Positions 1 through 8,699 of a stretch of DNA of 64,000 nucleotides are shown here, one piece after another (positions within the stretch are counted from its first letter, which is position 1; every line of letters starts with the position of its first letter). The position numbers and the translations under genes were made by a program. Under the pieces are notes generated by a model. That model did not search any database, was not told the DNA's origin, and saw nothing but the letters and a program-made list of their open reading frames with translations. The DNA comes from Tahibacter amnicola (GTDB taxonomy: Bacteria; Pseudomonadota; Gammaproteobacteria; Xanthomonadales; Rhodanobacteraceae): NCBI RefSeq assembly GCF_025398735.1, contig NZ_CP104694.1, positions 62,001 to 126,000 on the forward strand, given 5' to 3'.

Positions 1-745
1 TCGCGGCCCCTGACAGCAGCCACGGCCAGGCGCGCGGCAAGGTCGATGCCGGTCGCGACAGTGACGCGGGCAGCACCGGGTCACTCGCGTCCAGCGCCTC
101 GGGCGTCGCCTCGCGCGTCCGCAGCACAGTCCAGCCGACGGCACCCACGAGCACGGCGGCGCCGAGATAAAAGGCGTAGCGCACCGCATCCGGAACGACG
201 CCCGCCGGCGCCGTGTTGGCCACTCCGGCATGGGCCAGGAACCATGGCAGGGCACTGGCGACGACGGCGCCCGCGCCGATGAAGAAACTCTGCATGGAAA
301 AGCCCGCTGCACGCTGCGCCGGGGGCATCTGGTCGCCGACGAAGGCACGGAACGGTTCCATCGCAACATTGATGGCTGCGTCGAGTACCCAGAGCAAGCC
401 AGCCGCGACCCACAGCGTGGGCGAGTTGGGCATCGCGATCAGGGCCAGGGAGGCGACCAGGGCGCCAGCCAGAAAGTAGGGACGCCGGCGGCCCAGCCGT
501 GTCCAGGTGCGGTCGGAAAAGTAGCCGATCACCGGCTGTACCAGCAGGCCGGTCAGCGGCGCGGCGATCCACAGGGCTGGCACATCGTCGATGGAGGCAC
601 CGAGGGTCTGGAAGATCCGGCTGACATTGGCGTTCTGCAACGCAAAACCGAACTGGATCCCCAGGAATCCGAAACACATGTTCCAGATCTGCCAGAACGT
701 CAGCGACGGGCGCTGTATCCGCGTCGACGCGGGGTTCTGCTCCAT
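1..745 (-). CDS. MFS sugar permease, SLC45/GPH-like (3' end outside window)
   Basis: Inner-membrane major facilitator transporter, probably a proton symporter for an alpha-glucoside such as maltose or sucrose. The frame opens at the ATG at 745 (MEQNPAS...) and stays open to the left edge, so only about 248 N-terminal residues are seen. Hydrophobic segments begin near residue 20. The loop between helices 2 and 3 carries GYFSDRTWTRLGRRRPYF, the form of the MFS signature typical of SLC45/plant sucrose-transporter relatives. It follows the TonB-dependent receptor on the same strand with a gap of about 110 bases, so the pair is probably one operon: outer-membrane import feeding inner-membrane import. 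Substrate is inferred from the GH13 enzyme nearby. Confidence 0.85.
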   Translation of the reverse strand, partial: MEQNPASTRIQRPSLTFWQIWNMCFGFLGIQFGFALQNANVSRIFQTLGASIDDVPALWIAAPLTGLLVQPVIGYFSDRTWTRLGRRRPYFLAGALVASLALIAMPNSPTLWVAAGLLWVLDAAINVAMEPFRAFVGDQMPPAQRAAGFSMQSFFIGAGAVVASALPWFLAHAGVANTAPAGVVPDAVRYAFYLGAAVLVGAVGWTVLRTREATPEALDASDPVLPASLSRPASTLPRAWPWLLSGAA

Positions 746-857
746 GACCGGCTTCCTCCTGGGCGGGCGGCGTGCTGCGGCGTCTGTTCGTGGTGCGGCA
801 AGGATTGCAGCTTGCGGCGGTGCCGGCGGCCGCGCAAGGGCGGCCGCCGGCCAGCGA

Positions 858-3608
858 TCAGAACTTCGCGGCGAACTGCAGGCCGTAAGTCCGCGGCGTG
901 TTGAGATAGCGCAGGTTGACCGAATCGTTGATAAAGCCCTTGCCGGAATAGGCCTTGTCGGTCACGTTGGCAATGTAGGCGGACAGCCGGAACTGGTCGT
1001 CATCGCCCATCGTCATGCCCGCGGAAAGGTTGAATACCGCAAAGGCGTCGACGCGATCGGAAAGGGCCAGTCCATTGGCCGCCGGGCCGATCTGCGCCGG
1101 ATTCGAACCGTTGTTCACCGGCATCTGCGCCAGCGGAATCTCGATCACCTGGCCGTTGGCATCGCGACCGAAACCGCGGTTGTTGAAGGCCGTGAGGTAA
1201 TAGTCCGAGCGATACAGCATGTTCATCGTCCAGTCGATGCTGTGCACGGCGCCCCACTCCACGTCGATGATCTGGCTCAGCACCAGATTCACGTTGTGCG
1301 TGGAGGTATTGGGCAGGCGGTTGCCTCCGATCGGCACGATGAGGTTCTGGCCGCCGGCACGCGTGTCGAGAATCGAGGAATCCTTGAACTGGCTGTCGAG
1401 GTAGTTGTAGTTGAGCGATACGTCAAAGCCATGCGCCAGCTTGATACCGGCCTCGATTTCAAGGCCGAGCACCTCCGCGTTCGCCGCGTTGTCGCTGAAG
1501 ACCTGCAGTGTGGTCGCCGCCGGGTTCGTCGGCGTGGGGCTCGGAATCGCGATCAGGTTCTGCACGACCTTGTTCTGATAGTCGTAATAGAACAGCGAAC
1601 CATTCAGGCGTACCGGGCGGCCGTTCCAGTTGAAATCGTTCTTGCTGCCGACCTCGTAGACCAGCAGCTCCTCCGGTTTCCAGGTGCGCGCCAGGACGGT
1701 ACCGTCGCCCAGTACCAGCGGACGATTGATGCCGCCCGAACGCGTACCTGTGGAGATCGTGCCGTAGAGCATGGAACGGTCGGCGATGTCGTACTCGAAC
1801 CCGGCACGCCAGTCGACGAAGTTATCTTTATACACATTCGCACTTCTGCCGTCGGGATAGTCGGACCGGATGATCAGCTCGATCTGGTCGCGGTAGCGCG
1901 CCAGGAAGTCATCCCAGTTGTCCTGGGTGCCGAAGCGCGCGATGCCGTCGAGGAAGTAGTCGATGGAATGGTTGCTGCCGCCATTGCAGGTCAACGCAGC
2001 GGGGCTCCAGCCCGAGCAGATGCGCGGATCATTGAGCAGCCGGCCACCCGGATCACGCAGCTGGAATCCGGATGAACCAAGGATCAGCCCCGTCGTATAG
2101 GGATTGGTCGTGAGATTCGGATCCAGCCCGAACTGCGCGAACAGTTCCTCGGGGATCACGAACTGGTACTTCATGTTGGATTCGCGCGCTGTCTTCTTGT
2201 CGTCCGTGTAGCGCAGGCCGCCGATGAAGCGCAGGTCATCGTTCCACTTGAACGTGAAGTCGCCGTAGGCCGCATTGGACCTCACGCGCGAATCGTCGCC
2301 GCGATTTTCACCACCCAGTCCATCCTGCCAGCCGCAGATGGTGCCGGGTCGATACCAGTCGCAATCGCCGAAATAGCCATTGCCCACGTCCCACGACAGA
2401 TAGTCGAACTTCTCGCCGAAGAAGAAGCCGCCCGCCGACCAGATCAACCGGTCGGTTTCGCCGAAGAATCGCAGCTCATTGATGCTGGAGCTGGATTTCT
2501 CGGCCTGGTAGAACGTGTCGTACCAGGCCAGCCGTTCGGGATTGTGATACGCCTCGCGTTCGGATCCGGGATAGACGAAGCCCAGCTGCCATTCGCGCGA
2601 CGCATTGCGGTTGTAGAAATCGTATTCGCGCCAGGAGCCGTTGTACTCGACCGAGAACCGGTCGAAGGACCAGGTCAGGGTTCCGGCCACGCCCTTGATG
2701 TCGTTCGCCGTCAGGCCTTCCGTCCGGAAATACTGCCGGTACGGGTCATCCAGATCGTCGATGTCATAGCCTGCCGCCAGCGCACGGTTGGCGAAGACGC
2801 CCGGGTCTCCGCTGCCGTTCTCTTCGACGCGATCAACCATCAGGTTGGCGGAGAAGGACTCAGTGGGCTGCCACAGCACGGACACCCGCGCCGCCTGGTT
2901 GTCGATCGCACCCGGTGGTTCAAAATGCGATGGATAACCGTTGGTGTAGTACGAATCGTGCTTGTCCGAGTACAGGGCGGCGCGCACGGCCAGCGTTTCG
3001 CCCAGCGGCAGGTTGACGACGCCTTCCTGCGTCTGCGCGTTGTAGTCGCCAAATCCGATCTTCACGCTGCCGCCGAACTGGCCGAGTTCCGGCAGGTTCG
3101 GAATGATGTTGATCGAGCCGCCGGTGGCGTTGCGTCCACGCACGGTGCCCTGGGGCCCCTTGTTCACTTCGATGCGTTCCACGTCGAAGAACATCGGCCC
3201 GATCGAACGCGGGCGCGGCAGGTAGATACCGTTGTAGTACGTCGCGATAGACGGATCAGAGGAGAAATCCGAGTCGGCCGCGCCAATGCCACGCAGGAAG
3301 ATCTCGTACTTGCCTTCCTGGCGCGTGATCTGCAGGCCAGGCACGACCGCCTGGAGATTGGTGAAATCCGTGTTGACGCCCAGACGTTCGATATCCTCGC
3401 CCGTGAAGCTCTGGATCGTACCGGCGTACTCCTGGATGCTCTGCACGCGGCGGTTCGCCGTGACATTCACGCTTTCGAGCACCTGCGTGTCTGCCGCTTC
3501 GGCCGCGTCAGCCGCCGTGGTCGACACGTCCGCCGCGCACGCCATTCCGGCCACGCCGTAACCTGCCGCTGCCAGCGCAAGACTCAGCAGGTTTCGCTTC
3601 AGTTGCAT
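858..3608 (-). CDS. TonB-dependent receptor (probable sugar importer)
   Basis: Outer-membrane 22-strand barrel receptor of 916 residues. I chose the ATG at 3608 because GGGAGAG lies just upstream and it gives a clean signal peptide (MQLKRNLLSLALAAAGYG... cleaved near A25). A TonB-box-like stretch (ESVNVTANR, about 45-53) precedes the plug domain (about 55-175, containing LRGIGAADSDF and NKGPQGTVRGRNATGGSINI). The rest is barrel, ending in the usual aromatic residue (FAAKF). It lies upstream of the SLC45-like permease on the same strand, the arrangement of carbohydrate-utilisation loci in xanthomonads. The ligand cannot be read from the sequence; an alpha-glucoside is inferred from context. 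Confidence 0.93.
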   Translation of the reverse strand: MQLKRNLLSLALAAAGYGVAGMACAADVSTTAADAAEAADTQVLESVNVTANRRVQSIQEYAGTIQSFTGEDIERLGVNTDFTNLQAVVPGLQITRQEGKYEIFLRGIGAADSDFSSDPSIATYYNGIYLPRPRSIGPMFFDVERIEVNKGPQGTVRGRNATGGSINIIPNLPELGQFGGSVKIGFGDYNAQTQEGVVNLPLGETLAVRAALYSDKHDSYYTNGYPSHFEPPGAIDNQAARVSVLWQPTESFSANLMVDRVEENGSGDPGVFANRALAAGYDIDDLDDPYRQYFRTEGLTANDIKGVAGTLTWSFDRFSVEYNGSWREYDFYNRNASREWQLGFVYPGSEREAYHNPERLAWYDTFYQAEKSSSSINELRFFGETDRLIWSAGGFFFGEKFDYLSWDVGNGYFGDCDWYRPGTICGWQDGLGGENRGDDSRVRSNAAYGDFTFKWNDDLRFIGGLRYTDDKKTARESNMKYQFVIPEELFAQFGLDPNLTTNPYTTGLILGSSGFQLRDPGGRLLNDPRICSGWSPAALTCNGGSNHSIDYFLDGIARFGTQDNWDDFLARYRDQIELIIRSDYPDGRSANVYKDNFVDWRAGFEYDIADRSMLYGTISTGTRSGGINRPLVLGDGTVLARTWKPEELLVYEVGSKNDFNWNGRPVRLNGSLFYYDYQNKVVQNLIAIPSPTPTNPAATTLQVFSDNAANAEVLGLEIEAGIKLAHGFDVSLNYNYLDSQFKDSSILDTRAGGQNLIVPIGGNRLPNTSTHNVNLVLSQIIDVEWGAVHSIDWTMNMLYRSDYYLTAFNNRGFGRDANGQVIEIPLAQMPVNNGSNPAQIGPAANGLALSDRVDAFAVFNLSAGMTMGDDDQFRLSAYIANVTDKAYSGKGFINDSVNLRYLNTPRTYGLQFAAKF

Positions 3609-3679
3609 GCTTCTCTCCCGGATGACATCGCAGTCGGGGCGGGATGCTAAGGCCGGAAATCCCGGTCGCACAGGGATTT

Positions 3680-3695
3680 GCATACGTATTCATGC
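3680..3695. promoter_or_regulatory. Candidate operator upstream of TonB receptor
   Basis: About 75 bases upstream of the receptor start lies GCATACGTATTCATGC, whose ends form a dyad. Read on the minus strand it contains CATGAATACGT. Closely similar words (CATGAATTCGT, CATGAATACGA) occur in the promoter region between the second receptor and the GH13 gene. This suggests one shared regulator, possibly LacI-type. It is an inference from sequence only. Confidence 0.35.
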
Positions 3696-3871
3696 GTGCC
3701 ATCGGCCATCGTGGTGAATTTGTCGCCATGTGCGACTGCAACATCGCAACGGGCGAACACCGTCGTCCGCTGTCGCCGGGGGCGTGCTGCGCCGCGACGA
3801 CGCGCAGCCCTCTGCCCCGCCGTGACGGCAGGGGCTGAATACGTTTTCACAGAGCCCGCGGAACGCGGATG

Positions 3872-6082
3872 TCAGAGTTTTCGTTCGAAGCTGAGCCTGA
3901 TGCCGCTGCTGCCATCGCTCAGTTCTTCCTGCGAGCGCGTGGCCCGGGCGTCCTGGTGCCAGGTGGTGATGCTCTCGGGCTGTTGCAGCACATCCGATAG
4001 CGCGAGGCGCCATTGGGTACGTTCATCCGATTTCCACAGCGCGTAGATATCCAGACGTCGCTTCAGTCGCGTACGCCGGCTCACCGCCAGGTCGGTGTAG
4101 CTGAACTGGCTGCCTTCGATGCTGAAGTCCGCACCGACTGAAAACGCCGCTGTCGCACGCCAGTCGAAACCCACGCTGCCGCTCACCGGCGTCTGCGACG
4201 TCAGGCGGTTGTAGGGCGGCGGCAAGGCGTCGACCGTCGACCAGTTGCGCGTGGCGTTGCCCCGCAGGGCGATCTCCGGGCCAGCGGGCCACCAATGCCG
4301 CAACGGGATCTTCACCTCGACCGTCACACCGCGCGTGCGCGCGCTGCCGCTGTTGATGGGCATGGTGAGCCACACCCCGTCGCGTTCGAATACCGGATGC
4401 GTCGTGACATCGTCGATGCGCCGGAGGTAGCCGCTGATGCTCCACAGCCCGTCGTCACCGATGTAGTGCTCGTAGGCAACATCCAGGCCCCACGCCTTTT
4501 CCGGCCGCAGGGCCGGGTTGCCCTCTTCGTCGGGATTGGCCGGGCCATTGTTATTGTTGGACGGATAGCGCCGCGGGACCAGATTGCGCGGCTGCGGCGT
4601 CGTGTACGTGCGCGCGACGCCGATGCGGACCTGGTCCGTGTCATTGCCCGGCCGTTTCCAGACCAGCTGGCCGATCGGGCTGAGCACATCGGCATGACGG
4701 CGGGTGGTTTCGATGGTGCGGCCGGACACTGCCGATCGCCATCCTTCCCAGCGCAGGCCGAGATAGGACTGCCAGTCGGGCGTGATCTGCCATTCATCCT
4801 GGCCGTAGAACGCAAGCCAGGTCATGTCCGCGCGGAAGTCTTCGTCGATCGTGTCGAGCAGAACGCCCTCGCCGCTCCGGTCGTGCTGCAGCCGGCTTTC
4901 CGTGCGGCGCGTGCGGGCGAGATCCCATCCGGCTCCCAGATTGTGCTGGTCGCCCAGGCTGAGGCGATATTTGCCGGTGCTGAAGGTGCCCGTGTCCGTG
5001 ACGCCGGAAATCACGTTTCGGTCGAGCAACAGCTGCGAAGAAGCATCGTAGCCCAGGAAATTGAGACGGGTATCGCGGTGTGCGGTGTTGAATCCCGCAT
5101 TGACGTCCAGCGTGGCGCCTTCGCCGATCGGTCGGGTCCAGGTCACGTCGCTGCGCGTCGAGCGGCTGCCGGAGTCCGTGTTGCGCTGGTTGACGGGGTA
5201 CATCGTCGGCCTGCCCTGCAGGGTCTGCTCGTGCATCTGGCGCTGCCAGAGGTCGTCGGTTTGCTGGAGCAGTGTCTGCCAGGCGACCGAACCGCCACCG
5301 GGCAGCTTCCAGGTGAATCGGGGCGCAAGGTTCAGCCGTCGGCTGTCGCTGTCGATGCGGTCGCGCGTGTGGCGCAGCCGGGTCGGTTTTCCCGTCTTGT
5401 CCCAGGCACGATCGATGCGCCAGCCCTCCGGCTGATTGCGTGTCTTGAGGGCGGTGCCGGTCACGCTGTAGGAGAAGTCCTCGTATTTGTCCGCTATCGC
5501 CAGCGTCAGGTCCGGATACCAGGGGCCACTGTCCTGGCCCAGGCCGACCTTCAAGGTCTGCTCGCTGCTGCGCAATTGCCGGCGTAGCACGATATTGATC
5601 GTGCCCGCGACGGCCCGCGTGCTGTACTCGGCAACGGCCGCGGGAAGAATCTCGATGCGTTCGATCAGGTCCGGCGCAATCGACTCGAGGGCAAAGTCCG
5701 GCGGCGTCGGATTGCCGTCGAGCAGGATCTGCGTATAGCGCCCGCCCAGTCCCCGAAGCCGCACGCCATTGGCAGTGACCGTGATGCCCGGCTGGCGTCG
5801 CAGTACATCCAGCAGGGTGTTGTCGCCGTACCTGGCAATGTCATCGCGCGATACGACGACACGACGGGTCGAATCCACCTTGCGCATCTGCAGGCGCGTC
5901 GGCGCCTTTACTCCGATTGCGCCCAGCGGCGTGGCCTCGGCCGGCTTCGGCGCTGCTGAACCCGCCTTGTCCGCCGCGTGCGCCACGGGCAGCAAGCTGC
6001 AGATCACGACCACCACGCTTCCACCACGAGCGCGGCGTCGCGCCCCGCCCGGGCGTCCACGCCCTTTCCCCCGATCCTTCAC
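3872..6082 (-). CDS. TonB-dependent receptor, ferric-siderophore/colicin-receptor-like
   Basis: Second outer-membrane TonB-dependent receptor, about 736 residues, a different subclass from the one at 858-3608. The GTG at 6082 is preferred: AGGGGGAT precedes it and it gives a positively charged start plus hydrophobic core (GSVVVVICSLLPVAHA, cleaved near residue 36). The frame itself opens further upstream, but that extension has no signal-peptide character. The plug domain starts at RRVVVSRDDIARYGDNTLLDV (written here as its first part, about residue 74) and continues through LRGLGGRYTQILLDGNPTP; the barrel ends in LSFERKL. It is divergent from the GH13 gene, which may make it part of the sugar locus; its plug otherwise resembles FepA/Cir-type receptors, so the ligand is open. 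Confidence 0.88.
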   Translation of the reverse strand: MKDRGKGRGRPGGARRRARGGSVVVVICSLLPVAHAADKAGSAAPKPAEATPLGAIGVKAPTRLQMRKVDSTRRVVVSRDDIARYGDNTLLDVLRRQPGITVTANGVRLRGLGGRYTQILLDGNPTPPDFALESIAPDLIERIEILPAAVAEYSTRAVAGTINIVLRRQLRSSEQTLKVGLGQDSGPWYPDLTLAIADKYEDFSYSVTGTALKTRNQPEGWRIDRAWDKTGKPTRLRHTRDRIDSDSRRLNLAPRFTWKLPGGGSVAWQTLLQQTDDLWQRQMHEQTLQGRPTMYPVNQRNTDSGSRSTRSDVTWTRPIGEGATLDVNAGFNTAHRDTRLNFLGYDASSQLLLDRNVISGVTDTGTFSTGKYRLSLGDQHNLGAGWDLARTRRTESRLQHDRSGEGVLLDTIDEDFRADMTWLAFYGQDEWQITPDWQSYLGLRWEGWRSAVSGRTIETTRRHADVLSPIGQLVWKRPGNDTDQVRIGVARTYTTPQPRNLVPRRYPSNNNNGPANPDEEGNPALRPEKAWGLDVAYEHYIGDDGLWSISGYLRRIDDVTTHPVFERDGVWLTMPINSGSARTRGVTVEVKIPLRHWWPAGPEIALRGNATRNWSTVDALPPPYNRLTSQTPVSGSVGFDWRATAAFSVGADFSIEGSQFSYTDLAVSRRTRLKRRLDIYALWKSDERTQWRLALSDVLQQPESITTWHQDARATRSQEELSDGSSGIRLSFERKL

Positions 6083-6199
6083 GCCATCCCCCTGAAAATC
6101 CGACGCCGGACGGATACCACGGCGTCGCCACCGTCCGCTGTGATGCGCTCGCGGTTGCCTTGCGGCCCCTGCTTGCGTGTACGAAATGACGCGTAGTTT

Positions 6200-6271
6200 G
6201 CCATGAATTCGTGGCGCCGGACGGAAAGGCCAATCCACGCCCGCCGCCCCGATCGGAGCCATGAATACGAT
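6200..6271. promoter_or_regulatory. Candidate operator pair in divergent receptor/alpha-glucosidase promoter
   Basis: GCCATGAATTCGTGGC at 6200-6215 is a 16-base dyad with one mismatched pair. CATGAATACGATT follows at 6260-6272, and CATGAATTCG recurs at 6341-6350 over the GH13 start codon. All match the word found upstream of the other TonB receptor (3684-3694, minus strand). No regulator gene for the locus lies in the window; a LacI-type regulator may lie to the left of it. Confidence 0.35.
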
Positions 6272-6341
6272 TTCAGAAACCTTTGCGGTGGCGGACCTGC
6301 GGGTATCCTCAGCGCCTCATCGAGGTATTGAATCCCTGCCC

Positions 6342-7970
6342 ATGAATTCGCCGGACTGGTGGCGCGGCGCCATCATCTACCAGATCTATCCGCGCAGCTT
6401 CCAGGATGCCAACGGCGACGGCGTGGGCGACCTGCGTGGCATCACGCAACGGCTGGACTATGTCGCAAGCCTCGGCGTGGACGCCATCTGGATTTCCCCG
6501 TTCTTCAAATCGCCGATGCATGACTTCGGCTACGACATCGCCGACTACCGCGCCGTCGATCCACTCTTCGGCACGCTGGCCGATTTCGACACGTTGCTCG
6601 AACGGGCACATGCGCTGGGACTGAAAGTCATCATCGACCAGGTGCTCAGCCATACCTCTGCCGAACACCCCTGGTTCCTGGAAAGCCGCGAGGACCGTCT
6701 CAACCCGCGCGCCGACTGGTACGTCTGGGCCGACGCACGCGCGGATGGCTCGCCACCGAACAACTGGCTGTCGATCTTCGGGGGCGTGGCATGGCAATGG
6801 GAGCCGCGGCGGGGCCAGTACTACCTGCACAATTTCCTGGCATCCCAGCCCGACCTGAATTTCCACCACCCGGATGTGCGACGCGCCACGCTCGAGAACG
6901 TGCGCTTCTGGCTGGAACGCGGCGTCGACGGACTGCGCCTGGATGCGATCAACTTCTGCTTCCACGACCGGCTGCTGCGCGACAATCCGCCCAAGCCGGC
7001 CAGCGAACGCAGCGGCCGCGGCTTTGGCGTGGACAATCCCTACGCGTTCCAGTACCACTGGTATAACAATACGCAAACGGAAAATATTGCTTTTCTGGCG
7101 GAACTGCGCGCCCTGATGGACGCGTTTCCCGGCACCGTGACCCTGGGCGAGATCTCCGCGGAGGATTCGATCGCCACCATGGCCGAGTACACCCGCCATG
7201 GCCGTCTGCACATGGGCTACAGCTTCGAGCTGCTCACCGAGGATGGATCGCCCGGCTATATCCGAAGCACCGTCGAACGCCTCGAAGCGCAGATGGACGA
7301 GGGCTGGCCATGCTGGGCGATCTCCAATCACGACGTGGCACGCGTCGCCAGCCGCTGGCACGGCGATGCCACCAGTCACGCGCGTGCCGCGCAGCTGACG
7401 GCGTTGGCCGCATCCCTGCGTGGATCCGTCTGCGTCTACCAGGGCGAAGAGCTGGGCCTGACGGAGGCGGAGCTGCCCTACGAGGCCATCCGTGATCCCT
7501 ATGGCAGGGCGTTCTGGCCGCGGTTCAAGGGTCGTGACGGCTGTCGCACGCCCATGGTGTGGGATGACAGTGAAGACGCCGGCTTCACCGCGGCCCAACC
7601 GTGGTTGCCGATTCCCGCAGCGCACCGCGAACGCAATGTGGCGCGGCAACTGGCCAGTGCGGACTCCACGCTGCGGCGCCTTCGCCGTTTCTTGCGCTTC
7701 CGCTCCGGCCAGCCGGCATTGCGCACCGGGGCCATCACCTTCGTGCCCACGCCAGCCCCCGTGATCATGTTCTATCGCCGCAGCGCGCAGCAGACGCTGC
7801 TGGTGGCGTTCAACCTGTCGGCGCAGAGCCAGTCTGTCGTACTGCCCGGCGGCGACATAACAGGGCACCGCGGCGATCACGGCCTCGACGATGGTGTGGT
7901 GACAGATGGCGTGTTGCAGCTGCCTGCGCACGGCGCGTGGTTTGGCGAATGCGGTTCGCTACCCGTGTAG
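6342..7970 (+). CDS. Alpha-glucosidase, glycoside hydrolase family 13
   Basis: Hydrolyses alpha-1,4 (and perhaps alpha-1,2 or 1,6) glucosidic bonds of small maltose-type sugars, probably in the cytoplasm as no signal peptide is seen. The start at 6342 (MNSPDWWRGAIIYQIYPRSF) matches the usual beginning of this family; the in-frame ATG at 6261 would add 27 residues of no family character and overlaps a candidate operator. The (beta/alpha)8 motifs are all present: IIDQVLSHTS, GLRLDAINF (nucleophile D201), LGEISAED (acid/base E270) and ISNHDVAR (H330, D331). Length 542 is normal for oligo-1,6-glucosidase/alpha-glucosidase relatives. It stands divergent from a TonB receptor and near the SLC45-like permease, fitting an alpha-glucoside utilisation locus. 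Confidence 0.94.
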   Translation: MNSPDWWRGAIIYQIYPRSFQDANGDGVGDLRGITQRLDYVASLGVDAIWISPFFKSPMHDFGYDIADYRAVDPLFGTLADFDTLLERAHALGLKVIIDQVLSHTSAEHPWFLESREDRLNPRADWYVWADARADGSPPNNWLSIFGGVAWQWEPRRGQYYLHNFLASQPDLNFHHPDVRRATLENVRFWLERGVDGLRLDAINFCFHDRLLRDNPPKPASERSGRGFGVDNPYAFQYHWYNNTQTENIAFLAELRALMDAFPGTVTLGEISAEDSIATMAEYTRHGRLHMGYSFELLTEDGSPGYIRSTVERLEAQMDEGWPCWAISNHDVARVASRWHGDATSHARAAQLTALAASLRGSVCVYQGEELGLTEAELPYEAIRDPYGRAFWPRFKGRDGCRTPMVWDDSEDAGFTAAQPWLPIPAAHRERNVARQLASADSTLRRLRRFLRFRSGQPALRTGAITFVPTPAPVIMFYRRSAQQTLLVAFNLSAQSQSVVLPGGDITGHRGDHGLDDGVVTDGVLQLPAHGAWFGECGSLPV

Positions 7971-8039
7971 TAGCGTCGACATGACCGCGTGCGCGAGTGG
8001 ATGCCGTCGGTGTAGCTGTTTAGCCTGCAGTACGTAAAA

Positions 8040-8558
8040 TCATCCCTGCATCTGCGCCAGCGCGAAAAGAAGAAACGCGGCGATGGCGGTATCCATCGGT
8101 ACCGGCTTCATCGTGGCGTGTCCCTGGGTGAATACGGGCTGCGACACTTCCGCGACGCGGTGTCCCGCCAGTAGCAGATCCGACCGGGGCGCCAGCTTGC
8201 CGCGCGGACGAAGGACGAACGCCACGGCGGCCACCTCCAGCGTCAGTTTCACGCTGTCATCGTTCGCCCGAAGCGACCAGTCCCGGCTTACCCGGGCCAG
8301 GCACTGTCCATCCTCGTGCAGCGAATAGCGCCGGCTCAGACGCGCGGCCTCGTAGATCGTGCGCAGCAGGCTGCGACCTTCGCGCGCGGCATCCGCGCCC
8401 CGGTCGTTGCGCAACAACAGCCGCCGCTCACCGAGGTACAGCCCTGATTCGCAGGGCGTCGACAACGGGCGGATCTCACCGATCTGCCCGGCCTCGCTGC
8501 GGATCACGGCTGTAGTGACAGCATCCTCGACGAGGGTGACAGTCAGCGAGGAAAGCAT
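8040..8558 (-). CDS. Hypothetical protein, 172 aa
   Basis: Convergent with the alpha-glucosidase and divergent from the protein kinase gene. The ATG at 8558 has GGAG about nine bases upstream and gives MLSSLTVTLVEDAVTTAVI. The protein alternates short beta-type segments with charged turns (LYLGERRLLLRNDRG, YSLHEDGQCLARVSRDW) and ends in a hydrophobic stretch (TAIAAFLLFALAQMQG) that could pack in a core or insert in the membrane. The strand pattern is loosely like LURP-one/Tubby-C barrels, but I do not recognise a family. The frame is open much further upstream only as an antisense shadow of the kinase gene. Confidence 0.6.
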   Translation of the reverse strand: MLSSLTVTLVEDAVTTAVIRSEAGQIGEIRPLSTPCESGLYLGERRLLLRNDRGADAAREGRSLLRTIYEAARLSRRYSLHEDGQCLARVSRDWSLRANDDSVKLTLEVAAVAFVLRPRGKLAPRSDLLLAGHRVAEVSQPVFTQGHATMKPVPMDTAIAAFLLFALAQMQG

Positions 8559-8699
8559 GCACGGTGCTCCGGCATCGGGGGCGCGGATTATAGACAGGCC
8601 ACGGCACTTGATCGGATGCCGCCATTGCGCCTTTGATAGCGCGCAACGGGTGTTTCGTCGCCCGGGCGCGGCGGGTAGGCGGGCATCACGAGGCCAGCG

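Noticed and set aside
81-677. 198-residue minus-strand frame at the left edge
   Set aside because: The overlapping frame from 745 reads as a proper MFS transporter; this one is Arg/Pro-rich noise.
2544-3650. Long plus-strand frame antisense to the TonB receptor
   Set aside because: High-GC shadow; the minus-strand protein has signal peptide, plug and barrel motifs.
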